From: Mastigamoeba balamuthi
Taxonomy: Eukaryota > Evosea > Mastigamoebida > Mastigamoebidae
DNA length: 64,000 bases
Direction: 5' to 3'
Assembly (NCBI GenBank): GCA_902651635.1
Contig: CACRSC010000084.1
Span: 636,292-700,291, forward strand
Both the position numbers and the translations under genes were made by a program. Each line of letters begins with the position of its first letter. The stretch's first letter is position 1. The notes beneath the pieces are model-generated. The model was not told the origin of the DNA. It did not search any database and saw nothing but the letters and a program-made list of their open reading frames with translations. Of this stretch, positions 44,303-54,275 are shown in pieces.

Positions 44303-45960
44303 TCATGCGTGCTGTGTGTTTGATGTGGAGTTTTGTGCTTTGTACACGTTTCCCAAGGCCACAATGGCGGGGTCGTCCAGAAGAAGGCCGGCCTTCTCCT
44401 GGTTCTTCAGCTGCTCTGTGGTTCTGGCCCTGCCCTGGGGCACAATCCTCATGATGGCGGGGTCATCCAGGAGGAGGCGGGCCATCTCCTGCATCTTGAG
44501 CTGCTCGGTAGTGCTGCCCCTGCCCTGAGGCACAATCCTCATGATGGCAGGGTCCGCCTGAAGCAGCTCATTAACCGGGTCCGTCTTGGAGCAGTTCTCA
44601 TTCTTGATCGTTGGGCGGTTGATGTCGGCAAGCTCATGCTCGAGCATGCTGATCTTCTTGTTGTACAGCTCCTTGTCGTTGGCCCTCTGGGCCTCGACCT
44701 CCTCTGCGATCTCTGCTGCGACCTGGATGGTGATCTCCTGGTACGCCACCATGTCCTCGAGGTCGCGTATCTTGTCGGCCAGATGGTGAACCTGCAGTTC
44801 GCCATTGGCCACCTGGTCGGCCAGCGTGGCCACCTCGTTGCTGGCCTTGATCAACTCGGTCTCCAGGCCCTTGATCTGGGCCTCGAGGGTCGCCTTGTCG
44901 TTGGCCCTCTGGGCCAGGGCCCTGTCCAGCAGATCGGCGGTCGTGGCGTGCGTCATGGCGTTGAACGACGCCAGGGCCTCGGCGTCCTTGAGGGCGCTGT
45001 CGAGCTCGCTGATCTTGAGGCTGTCGTTGGAGACGAGCTCGGTGAGGGCGTCAATCCTGCTGTTGGCGCTGTCGAGCTCGATGCGGAGATGGTCGGCGAT
45101 CTGCCTGTTGTGGATCGAGTCGGCCTCGGCCTTCATGCGCTTCTGGGTCTCGGCGGCCAGGGCCTTCTCGAGGCGCAAGATGCGATCCTCGGACTCATTT
45201 TGGGCAGCATCCCTGGCTGCCCACTTCTCGTCGAGCATCGCTTCGAGCTGGGCGATCATGTCGAGGGCCTTGTGGTGCTGGCGGGGCGATGTTGTGGCCT
45301 CGGCGTTGCCCTCTGGGCGGCACTGGGTGACCTGGACGCTGGGCGACGGCTCGGCGAGGTCGGCGGAGTCGGCGCGGGTGTTGGCAGGCGAAGCGAGAGA
45401 GGGCGAGGAGTGCAGGTCGGGGACGGGGGTCTGCGGGTTGCTGCCGTGGACGATGGTTGAGGCGATACGGGGCTCCGAGACGAGGGACGACATCGCGGAG
45501 CAGTTTGCGCTGGTGACGGGCAGCTTGGGGGATGCGCGAGGGGGCACGGGGTCGCTGGTGGTGCCCTGGGTCGCGGAGACGCGGGAGAGGCTCTGGGCGG
45601 ACGCGAGGGGCTTGGCGCGGAGGTCGGCGAGCAGGTTGGCGATGCTGAGGAGGGGCTTGCGGTTGGTCTTCTTCGGGGCGGCGGCGAACGCGATGCTGGG
45701 GACGAGGAGCTTGGTGCCGGCGGGCAGGCACGAGGGGNCACGGGGTCGCTGGTGGTGCCCTGGGTCGCGGAGACGCGGGAGAGGCTCTGGGCGGACGCGA
45801 GGGGCTTGGCGCGGAGGTCGGCGAGCAGGTTGGCGATGCTGAGGAGGGGCTTGCGGTTGGTCTTCTTCGGGGCGGCGGTGAACGGAATGGTGGGGACGAG
45901 GAGCTTGGTGCCGGCGGGCAGGCACGAGGGGGCGGCGATGAAAACGGGTTGGGGGCACAT
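44303..45960 (-). pseudogene. Coiled-coil protein with DPAI repeats, copy 3 (frame broken by tandem duplication)
   Basis: The third family member, with the conserved promoter upstream and ATG at 45960. The coiled coil and C-terminus are intact and include three DPAI units (ADPAIMRIVPQGRGSTTEQL, DDPAIMRIVPQGRARTTEQL, DDPAIVALGNVYKAQ). Near the N-terminus 194 bases are duplicated in tandem and a single N (45738) sits at the joint. Because 194 is not a multiple of three, the frame shifts. The span without one unit (1464 bases) is an exact multiple of three, which would correspond to a 487-residue protein. Either the duplication is an assembly fault at a sequencing ambiguity or this allele is inactivated. 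Confidence 0.7.
45545..45932 (-). repeat. 194-base tandem duplication inside coiled-coil copy 3
   Basis: Two units, about 45739-45932 and 45545-45738, both encode the APSCLPAG...SATQGTTSDPV segment of the head domain. They differ at a few positions (PTIPFTAA in one, PSIAFAAA in the other), so it is not a simple read duplication. The joint lies in a shared C5TCG string, with the only isolated N of the window there. Confidence 0.8.
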
Positions 45961-46160
45961 GGTGGGCGGCTGAGGGTTGGGGGCGAGAGACTCTGCGGGG
46001 TGTGATTGGTTATAAAAAGCGAACCAGCCCGCCAAACCCTCGGTTTTCTTTGGCGCGGGATGACGTGGCGCACACGTATTTCAAATTCAAAACGGGTTCT
46101 GACGTTCGGATTCGCATTTGGTCCTTGGAGGTGGACTTTTCAATTGGTTGGGGCTGAATC
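45961..46160 (-). promoter_or_regulatory. Conserved promoter block of coiled-coil gene copy 3
   Basis: On the minus strand this has the same order as the other two copies: CCCCAACCAATTG, TTTGAATTTGAAATACGTG, CACGTCATCCCGCGCCAAAG, GGTTTGGCGGG, the TATA box (46011-46019 on plus as TATAAAAAG), CCAATCACACC and the leader GCAGAGTCTCTCGCCC. Confidence 0.7.
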
Positions 46161-46499
46161 AAGGTAATGTTCATTCCGCTACTTTCTAGCGCAGTGGTGA
46201 TTGACAACGTGTCTCGCCGCTGACGACGACGAACAGACCCTTTAGCTGGAGTGGGGTTGGGTGTTCGCGCAGCGATGGATGAGGGTTGTGACCGTACGTC
46301 GCGCTGGAGGCGTGGCACGAACGCCAAACTCCCCAGCGCTTCACACCAAGACCTCAAGCTCCCGCGGAGGTGTCGCCCCAGACATCCCCGTATGACTTAG
46401 TGCAGTGGCAATCCGGAATGTCGACGGGCCCCGAGGTGGAGGTCTTCGTGTTGGCGGTGAGTGGGAAGTAAACAGTATTCAGTCAAAGGGCCTTGTTTG
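46161..46499. other. Intergenic, no gene seen
   Basis: About 340 bases between the copy 3 promoter and the stop codon of the acyl-CoA synthetase gene. No coding frame or repeat is evident. Confidence 0.45.
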
Positions 46500-49187
46500 C
46501 TAGTGGAGTGCCGGTGGTGGGGGCGCAACGAGGTTGTTCTTATCGCGAAGGATGATCCTCGCGTCGACGGCTCTCAGCCCCTTGCCCGCCTCGTACACCA
46601 TCACCGGGTTCGCGTCGGCCTCGGCCACCTCGTCGCGCAGGTCGTACACCGCGTGCGAGAACCTGCTGATGGCCTCGGCCAGCGCTCCAGTGTCGCGAGG
46701 CCTCTCGCCCCTTGCGCCTGCGAGTATCGCGTGGGACCTGATCTCGGGCAGCATCTCCTGCGCAGTGCTGGTCGAGAAGGGCGCCACGCGGAACGTGACG
46801 TCCTTGAGGACCTCGACGAAGATACCGCCCAGGCCGAACATCACCGTGGGCCCGAACGTGGGGTCGTTGACCGAGCCCACGATGACCTCCGTTCCGCCCC
46901 TCGGGGCCATCTCGCCGACGAGGACCCCCAACAGCTCCGCGTCGGGCTTGTACTCGCGACAGCTGGCCTTGATCTCCCTGAACGCGTCGTAGACCCCGTC
47001 GTCGTCCCTCACTCCGACGCTAAGCTCGCGCAAAGGAAGGAGGACTCCAGTCAGTAACGCGCGAAGTCCCTCTCCCTCCCTCGCGTACCGGACGCCGCCA
47101 GCGTCGCTCTTGTGCAGGATCTGCGGCGAGACTATCTTCATCACGACGGGGTAGCCGAGCTGGCGGGCGATGCCCACGGCCTCCTCCTCTGTTCGTGCCA
47201 GCTCTGCGCGCGACACGGGCACGCCGTACGCCGCCAGGAGGTGCTCGGCCTCGATCTCCGTCAGCGCCCTGCGGCCCGCGGCCCGCGCCTTGCCGATGAT
47301 GTCGAGCGCCGTGGCCCGCGCCCTCTCGTGCCCCGCGAACGGCGTGGACTCGCCCGTGTCGACGCGCTCCGCGAACTTGGCCGCCTGGCGCAGGGCCGAC
47401 AGCGCGCACATGGCCTTCTCCGGGTTGTCGTACACGGGCACTCCGAAGTCCAGCAGCGCCTGAGCCGCCCGGGCTGTTAGCGGGCGGACATGTGTGTTTG
47501 CGGGGCACTTTTGCGGCGTCGCTGCTCTCGCTGCCTCCGACGTAGCAGGCGACGACGGGCTTCTTGCTGGTGTTTGTCTGCAGGACGCTGATGAGCGCCT
47601 CGGTGATGGCCGCCGGTTTGGTGACGGCCGTCTCGCAGTAGAGGATCGCGACGCCGTGCACCCACTCGCTGTCGAGCGCCACCTCGAGCGCGTCCTCGTA
47701 GCCCTTGGACCCCGAGCTGCCCGTGATGTCCACGGGGTTCTTGGGCGACCCGAAGCTCGGCATGCACTGCCGGAACTTCTCCTGCAGCTCCGCGGGCGCC
47801 GTCCGCAGCGCCACGCCGTGCAGCTCGGCGCTGTCCGAGCTCAGCACGCCGATGCCGCCGCCGTTGGTGATGACGACGACGTTGTCGCCGGCCATCGCGG
47901 GCTGCATCGAGAGCGCCTGCGAGCAGTCGAGCAGCTCGTCGAGGTTGGCCGCGCGTATGACCTTGGCCTGGCCGAACGCCGCCTCGTAGATCTTCACCGC
48001 CCCCGCCAGCGACCCCGTGTGCGACGCCGCCGCTGCTGCCCCGTGCGCGCTCACCCCAGCCTGGGCGGTGGCGCGTTGTCAGTCCGCAGAGGCTCAGCGT
48101 GGGCGTGGATGGCGCACCTTGAGGGCAATGATGGGCTTCCCGGCCGCGCGGCCCGCCTCGATGAACCGGCGGCCCTTGCCGCTCTTGATGCCCTCGATGT
48201 AGAGGGCGATGCACGCGGTGCCCTCGTCCTGCGCGTAGTAGTCGACAGTGTCGGCCATGTCGACGTCGGCCATGTTGCCCAGCGAGACCATGCTCGAGCA
48301 GCCGAACCGCCGCGTGTACGACGCCCCGTCGAGCGCGATCAGCAGCGCGCCGCTCTGCGAGACGAGGGCCACGCGGCCGCGGTACGGCAGGTACGGCGCG
48401 AACGAGGCGTTGGCGCAGGCGCCGTTGAGCAGCAGCCCGATCACGTTGGGCCCGATCACGCGGCCGCCGGACCTCGCGCAGATCTCGACCAGCTCGCGCT
48501 CGGGCTCGGCGTTGCCCACCTCGCTGAACCCGCTCGTGATGACCACGTGGCCCTGGGGGAGGGAGGGGCGGTCAGGGCGAGGGTGGGCCCGAGTGGCCGA
48601 CGCACTGCGGTTCCTTTCTGGGCGGCGTCGCGGGCGCAGCCGAGGACGGCCTTCTCGGGGACCGTGTAGACCGCGAGGTCCAGCGTCTGCTCCGGTATGT
48701 CCACGACGCTCTTGTACGCCTTGACCCCGCAGATCTCGGGCGCTGTCGGGTTGATCGGGTACAGCGCTCCCTGGCGTGCCGCAGGGGCCCGTCAGACACC
48801 GGACAGGGCACAGGACCAGCAGCGGATGCGGGTTACCTTGAAACCCGACTGCAGCAGGTTCGAGACCACCTGGTTGCCAACGCTGCCGGGCTTCTGCGAC
48901 GCCCCGATCACCGCGATCGACCGCGGGTTGAAGATGCGGAACAGGTCTGCCCGCACGCCCTGCGGGGGCTGCTGCACAGGTGGCGGTCTGCTCGGGGCAG
49001 CCCGGACGGCGACAGCAGCGGGAGGCGGAGGCGGGGGCTGGGCCCTGGCTGCCGCCAACGACGGCGACGGCACAGCCGCCTGCTTGGGCCCGCCAGGGGG
49101 CTCCCTCTTGGCAGGTGGAGTGGCCGCACTCCCCCTTGGTCGCGAGGCCTGTCGGGCAGCCAGGGCCGTCGAAGATGCGCCACCCAT
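46500..49187 (-). CDS. ADP-forming acyl-CoA (acetyl-CoA) synthetase
   Basis: The family converts acyl-CoA, ADP and phosphate to the free acid, CoA and ATP; it is the ATP-yielding last step of acetate fermentation in Entamoeba, Giardia and several archaea. Domain order is a ~75-residue Ala/Pro/Arg-rich N-terminal extension, a CoA-binding domain (FNPRSIAVIGASQKPGSVG), succinyl-CoA ligase-like domains (VALVSQSGALLIAL, VITNGGGIGVLSSD, SPKNPVDITG) and an ATP-grasp domain (AAYGVPVSRAELA, GYPVVMKIVSPQILHKSD, PTVMFGLGGIFVEVLKD, EADANPVMV). The phospho-His loop is in ASHTGSLAG. Introns interrupt it at about five places, for example 47020-47088, so it is a nuclear gene and not contamination. The basic, Ser/Ala-rich N-terminus could target an organelle. 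The dehydratase activase follows upstream on the same strand. Confidence 0.9.
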
Positions 49188-49356
49188 GAGAAGAAGAGGT
49201 GTTCAGGTGTTCTATTTCGGGAAGCGGATATTTCCGCGGTGCCCTAAAAATAGGACCTCTGCGGTGCTGTCCGTCGTTTGCGGTTTTTGAGCTCGGGACG
49301 ATAAGAACGGTCACCCACCCCCCACACACGGGCCCCCTCCCAGCAGCCGCCGTCTC

Positions 49357-50432
49357 TCAGTTGCCGTCCCTGGCGATCAGGGCCGCGCCCAGGGCGATGG
49401 CGTACTGCGGGTCCGGGGGCACGACGATGTCCGTCTGCGTCTCGAGGGCGACGAGCTTGACGACCGTCGGGTTCAGGGCGCCCCCGCCCACGAGGGCCAC
49501 GCACAGCGGCTCCCCCGTGGCGCTGTCGGTCTCGGGCAGGCCCAGCCGCTGGTACATCGACCCCAGGCGCTTAGCCACGCTCGCGTGCACGGCCAGCGCC
49601 ACGTCCTCCCGCTTGGCGCCCCCGTTGAGCAGCCCGACCACCTCGGCCTCTGGGCGTGCGGGTTTTCAGCGCGTCTCGTACGCATTCGCAACGGTTTCGG
49701 GGAGGGAATCGGGCAGGCCCGCACCTGCGAAGACGGCGCACATGGCGCTGAGGGCGATGCCCGGGGTGCCGGTGAGGGCGGCGGGGCCGAAGTCGTTGAG
49801 GTCGAACTGGAGCCTGCGGGCCATGTTCTCCATGAACTGCCCCGTGCCCGCAGCGCACCGGTCGTTCATCTCGAACCTCGCCACCCTGCCCCTGCCGTCC
49901 AGAGAGATAGCTGCGGGGCCGGGGCGACGGTCAGCAACGCTCGCCGAGTTCAAGTTTTTTGTGTCCCCTCGGTGGAAGAGGGCAACGAAAGTAAGGAAAT
50001 TCGGGTCCAGAGATATTTTCCGAGATACACCAATCGTGACATCAACAGCAACAGCTCCCCCCGTCTGACATCACTCCGGGAACCGTGAGATCGGGCGGGG
50101 GTGGGGTGGCCTGCCGTGCCTTTGAGGTCCTGCCCCCCGATGTCGAGCACCGCGCGGAGGCCGGGGAGGGCGCAGGTGGCGCCGCGTGCGCAGGCCTTGA
50201 TCTCGGTGACGGCGGGGACGTCGTGGAGCTCGAGGAGGTGGCGGCCGTAGCCCGTGGCCACCACGCGCGAGACGCCGGCGGGCAGCTGCGCCAGCATCGA
50301 CGCCGCCACGTCCTGCGGGCACGCGGACGAGTCCGAGAGGGTGCGCGAGACGACCGGGGCGTCGGGGTCCTCGCCGATGACGACGCACTTGGTCGTGCGC
50401 GAGCCGACGTCGATGCCTGCGAACGTGTTCAT
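49357..50432 (-). CDS. 2-hydroxyacyl-CoA dehydratase activase (BadF/BadG/BcrA/BcrD ATPase family, HgdC-like)
   Basis: A small ATPase of the actin/Hsp70 fold that, in fermenting bacteria, uses ATP and a [4Fe-4S] cluster held between two subunits to push an electron onto 2-hydroxyacyl-CoA dehydratases or benzoyl-CoA reductases. Three exons give phosphate-binding motifs FAGIDVGSRTTKCVVI and VLDIGGQDLKG and the adenosine motif VGGGALNPTV. Both cluster cysteines are present, in MNDRCAAGTGQF and SAMCAVFAGA. Length (about 280 residues) is typical of single-domain HgdC rather than the large fused bacterial forms. Introns (about 49920-50120 and 49650-49730) show it is a eukaryotic gene. The family is rare in eukaryotes, so transfer from anaerobic bacteria is likely. 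No dehydratase subunit gene is in the window. Confidence 0.87.
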
Positions 50433-50828
50433 TCCGCCAAATATGCCCCACGGAGTGGCGAGATACAGATATCTGGGCGCGGGATATTCGAGAGATAGTC
50501 AATTGAGAGTTGACAGAGAACTGCGACTGGCACAGTGGATGTTGTTTTTGTCTGGCCATGCTCGTGAGACAGACCTTACTTCAGGCGGTCGTGATCCCAA
50601 CACTCCCTCCTTCGTTGCGCTTGATAGAATCTGAATTTCATACATCTGGAATGGTGCACATTTGCATTCGCAACGGCTCCGGTGGGCGGGATTGTGTGTT
50701 GCTGACTTGGGGAGGAATCCTGAATCGGTAGATTTGCCTCTGATACGCCAGGGAAAATATCACAACAAACTGGCGCAGCAGCGCAACTAGAGAGCCCACA
50801 CCGCCGGGGGTCGGAGCGCTCACACGAG
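50433..50828. other. Divergent promoter region
   Basis: Nearly 400 bases separate the start codons of the activase (minus) and VPS39 (plus). GATATC-type strings occur at 50461-50500 (GAGATACAGATATCTGGGCG, then GGGATATTCGAGAGATAG). No gene is visible. Confidence 0.45.
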
Positions 50829-53800
50829 ATGCCGGTGGTGCCGTTCACGTTCACCTGCGTGCTCGACAAGAGCCCCGCCAAGATCGAGTGCGTCGAGTCG
50901 TGGGGCGAGCGCCTGCTCGTCGGCACCGCCGAGGGCTACCTCCTCGTCTTCGACATCAGCGCCACACAGTTCCAGCAGCAGCTGCAGCAGGACCAGTACC
51001 AGCCCGCCGTGTCCCTGCCCTCGGACGGCCCGCAGTTCATGGCCAGCTGCGCCGAGACCCACAAGGTGCGCCCCCCCTCCTCGTCCTCACTTGAGGGGCA
51101 TTTCCAGATTCATTTCCCGATCCGGTATCGCTGACCACGTCACTGTTGCCTGCGCGGGTTTCTAGAATTTCGGGGGCAGGCGCGCGGTGATGCAGCTGGG
51201 GGCGTCGCAGGACGCGGGGGCCCTGGTGGCGCTCTGCGGCGAGGGCCCGCTGACGGTGCACGAGCTCGCCGGGGGCTCGGCTGCGTTTGCGATGCGGGCG
51301 TCGCTGGCCAAGACCAAGGGCTGCACGACGTTCGTCCTCGGCAGGTCGGGCAGCGTCGTGCGGCTCGTGGTGGCCGTCAAGCGCAAGGTCCTGCTCTACA
51401 CGTGGGAGGGCTCGCAGTTTGTCGAGACCGCGGAGGTCTCCATGTCCGACACCCCGCGCGCGCTCGCCTGGGCCGACCCCGTGCGCCCCAACGCGCCCGC
51501 ACATCGCCGACTGAAATCGCGATTCCGAGATTCATGTATCTGACACGTCACTGCAACGCGTCCCCGGTTAAAATATCGGTGTACCCACCCTCCCACCAGC
51601 TTGTGTACGTGGGGTCCCGCAGGGAGTACTGCATGGTCAACCCGCAGAACGGCGTGACGTCTCCGCTGTTCCCGACGGGCCGCCAGGGGACCAACCCCAA
51701 CATCGCGCTGCTGCCGAGCGAGCCGCCGATGCTGCTGCTGAGCCGCGACAACCTCGGCGTCTTTGTGCTGCTCGACGGCCGCGCGGCCCGCGACTACGCG
51801 ATCAGCTGGACCGAGTCGCCTGCGTCGTTCGTCTACGCGCACCCCTACGCCGTCGCGCTGCAGAGCAAGTTCGTCGAGGTCCGCTGGGCGGCCCCGGGCG
51901 GCAACACGAGCGCCGTGCACACGATACCCATCAAGGCCAAGTGCGCCGTCACGGCCCGCACGCGCGGCGGGCAGCCCTCGCCCGACGTCGTCTACGTCGC
52001 GACGCCCGCGCAGCTCTTCGTGCTGGCGCGCGTGCCCGTGCTGGCGCAGGTCAACGGGCTCGTCGCCGAGCGCGACTTCGAGACGGCGCTGACGCTCTGC
52101 GAGTGCCTGCCGCGCGAGCAGCCCGAGCTGCGCGCCGCCACGTGGCGCCGCGTGCGCACGGCCCAGGCGCTGGCGCTCTTCTCGCGCCAGGGCAACCACC
52201 GCAAGGCGCTCGAGCTCTTCGCGGAGCTGCGGACGGACATCTGCGACGTCCTCGCGCTCTACGGCAACCTCCTGCCCCAGCACATCCGCCCGGCGCCGCG
52301 CCCCGACGTCCCCGAGCTGCAGGGCGCGGCCCGCGAGGCGGCGCTGCGCGCGCTGGTGCAGTACCTGCTGGCGGTGCGGCCCGAGGTCTGCACGGCGGCC
52401 GAGCACGCCAAGCGGGCCGGGCAGCCCGAGGCCGACTACTCGTCGTGCTCGGACCGCCCGACGATCCTCGACACGACGCTGCTCTGCGTCAGCGCGACCA
52501 TCGGCGAGGAGCGCGCGCTGCGCGAGGTCGCGGGGTCGCCGACGAGCTTCTGCAACGTCAAGGAGTGCGAGAGCGTGCTGGGGCAGCTGGGCCGCCACGC
52601 GGAGCTCGTGATGCTGCTGCGCTCCAAGGGCCTGCACGCCCGCGCGCTCGAGGTGCTCTCGAACCCCAAGGCCTCGATGGCGGACCCCGTGCACACGATC
52701 GAGTACCTCCGCGGCCTCGGGCCCGCGCAGGCCGCGCTGATCTTCGAGCACTCGCGCCGCGTGCTGCGCATGGACCCCGAGAACGCCCTCAAGATCTTCA
52801 CCGACCCCGAGGGCGAGGAGCTCCCGCGCCAGGCCGTCCTCCAGCACCTCAAGTCCCAGTGCCCCTCCCTCGTCCTCCCGTACCTCGAGTGTGCGTCGAG
52901 AACCGGGAGAACCGGGGGGAACGCGCTGAAAACCTGCACGCAGGCATCATACAGAAGGGGGAGACGGGGCCCGAGTTCCACAACGAGCTGATCTACCACT
53001 ACGTGGAGAAGCTGATGGCGCTCAAGACGGGGGTCACGGTTACGGGGCCCGCGGGGTCCGAGCCCGGGGGCATCGGCAAGACGCGGCAGGCGCTGCTGCG
53101 ATTCCTGCGCACGTCGCGGTACTACAAGCCCGAGGCCATGATGACGGGGCAGCGGTTCCCGCGCAACGACCTCTACGAGGAGCAGGTCATCATCCTCGGG
53201 CGCCTCGGGCACCACGCGCAGGCGCTGGCGACGTGCGTCTACAGGCTGCACGACATACGCGCGGCCGAGGAGTACTGCCAGGCCAACTACAACGAGGACC
53301 GCGACGAGTCCAAGGACGTCTACCTGACGCTGCTGCAGGTCTACCTGCGGCCCTCGGAGAAGGACCTCGGGGGCCCCGCCTCCGGCGCGCCCGCCGAGGA
53401 CTCGGCGCCGCTGATCGGCCCCGCGATGGCGCTGCTCAACAAGCACCACCAGAAGATGGAGATCTTCAAGGCGCTCGAGCTGTTCCCCCCGACGACGTGC
53501 CTCGCGCAGCTGCTGCCGTTCTTCGACAAGGTCCTGCGCGACAACACGCGCAGGAGGCGCGACATGCAGGTCACCAAGTCGCTGCTGCGCAGCGAGAACC
53601 TGCAGGTGCGCGAGATGCTCATCAACGAGCGCTCGCACAGCGTCAAGGTCGACGAGGGCCGCGCGTGTGTCATCTGCGGCAAGGCGCTGCGCAACTCGGC
53701 CTTCGCGCGCTACCCCGACGACAGGGTGGCGCACTACCTCTGCTACCAGCGAGAACTGCAGGCGCAGCAGGGCTCCCCCGTCGGCTCGCTGGGCTCGTCG

Positions 53801-53896
53801 TCGTTCAGGGCCTCGTCGATGCTGAGGGCGTCGGCGATGCCCGAGCGCCCGGCGACGCAGGCCCCGAGGCCCCTCGCGCAGTCCTCCTTCAAGTGA
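50829..53896 (+). CDS. VPS39: VPS39/VAM6, HOPS tethering complex subunit
   Basis: Four exons (50829-51065, 51166-51480, 51600 to about 52887, about 52946-53896) join in frame and align over the whole VPS39 family. The N-terminal CNH/beta-propeller has ECVESWGERLLVGTAEGYLL, RLVVAVKRKVLLYTW, YVGSRREYCMVN and SRDNLGVFVLLDGR. The alpha-solenoid has NGLVAERDFETAL, GLHARALEVLSNP and PENALKIFTDPEGE. The C-terminal part has IILGRLGHHAQAL, AEEYCQANYNED, KDVYLTLLQVYL and the zinc-finger-like end RACVICGKALRNSAFARYPD. As part of HOPS it binds Rab7 and tethers late endosomes and lysosomes; it also acts at vacuole-mitochondria contacts in yeast. A Ser/Pro-rich tail extends past the family's usual end. Intron 3 splits Cys of PYLECII. 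Confidence 0.93.
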
Positions 53897-54275
53897 GCCT
53901 GCGCTGCTTCCGAGGCCCGGTTGAATACAGCGGCAGTGTCAATTGAATTCTATCTTAAAAGAGAGCACTTTTGACACGGTTTCATAAGTGGTGCCATGCA
54001 ACTGCTGGCGCTGCCTGTGGAAAGCAGTAACAAACAACTCACAGTTGGCGAGGCCGAGGTTGTGATGGTGAGTGACGTTTTGTAAGTCCGAGACTATCAT
54101 CTTCGGGGAGAAGCTAAAGAGAGAGCGCGGGTGTGCCCGAACGGCAGCGGGTACGAGAGAGCACCCCCTGGCCTCCGCGGCACCACGCAACCCTCCTCCT
54201 CCCCCCAATAAGCCATAGAGCAGAGGCAAGCTCGCCCAAGACGCCCTGGTCCGTTGTGCGCTGCGCTCGCCCGCG

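Noticed and set aside
46500-50432. Bacterial contamination as the source of the acyl-CoA synthetase and activase genes
   Set aside because: Both are interrupted by spliceosomal-type introns that restore conserved motifs when removed, and they are flanked by eukaryotic genes.
51396-52847. 483-codon open frame on minus across VPS39
   Set aside because: It is the complement of a strongly conserved VPS39 exon.
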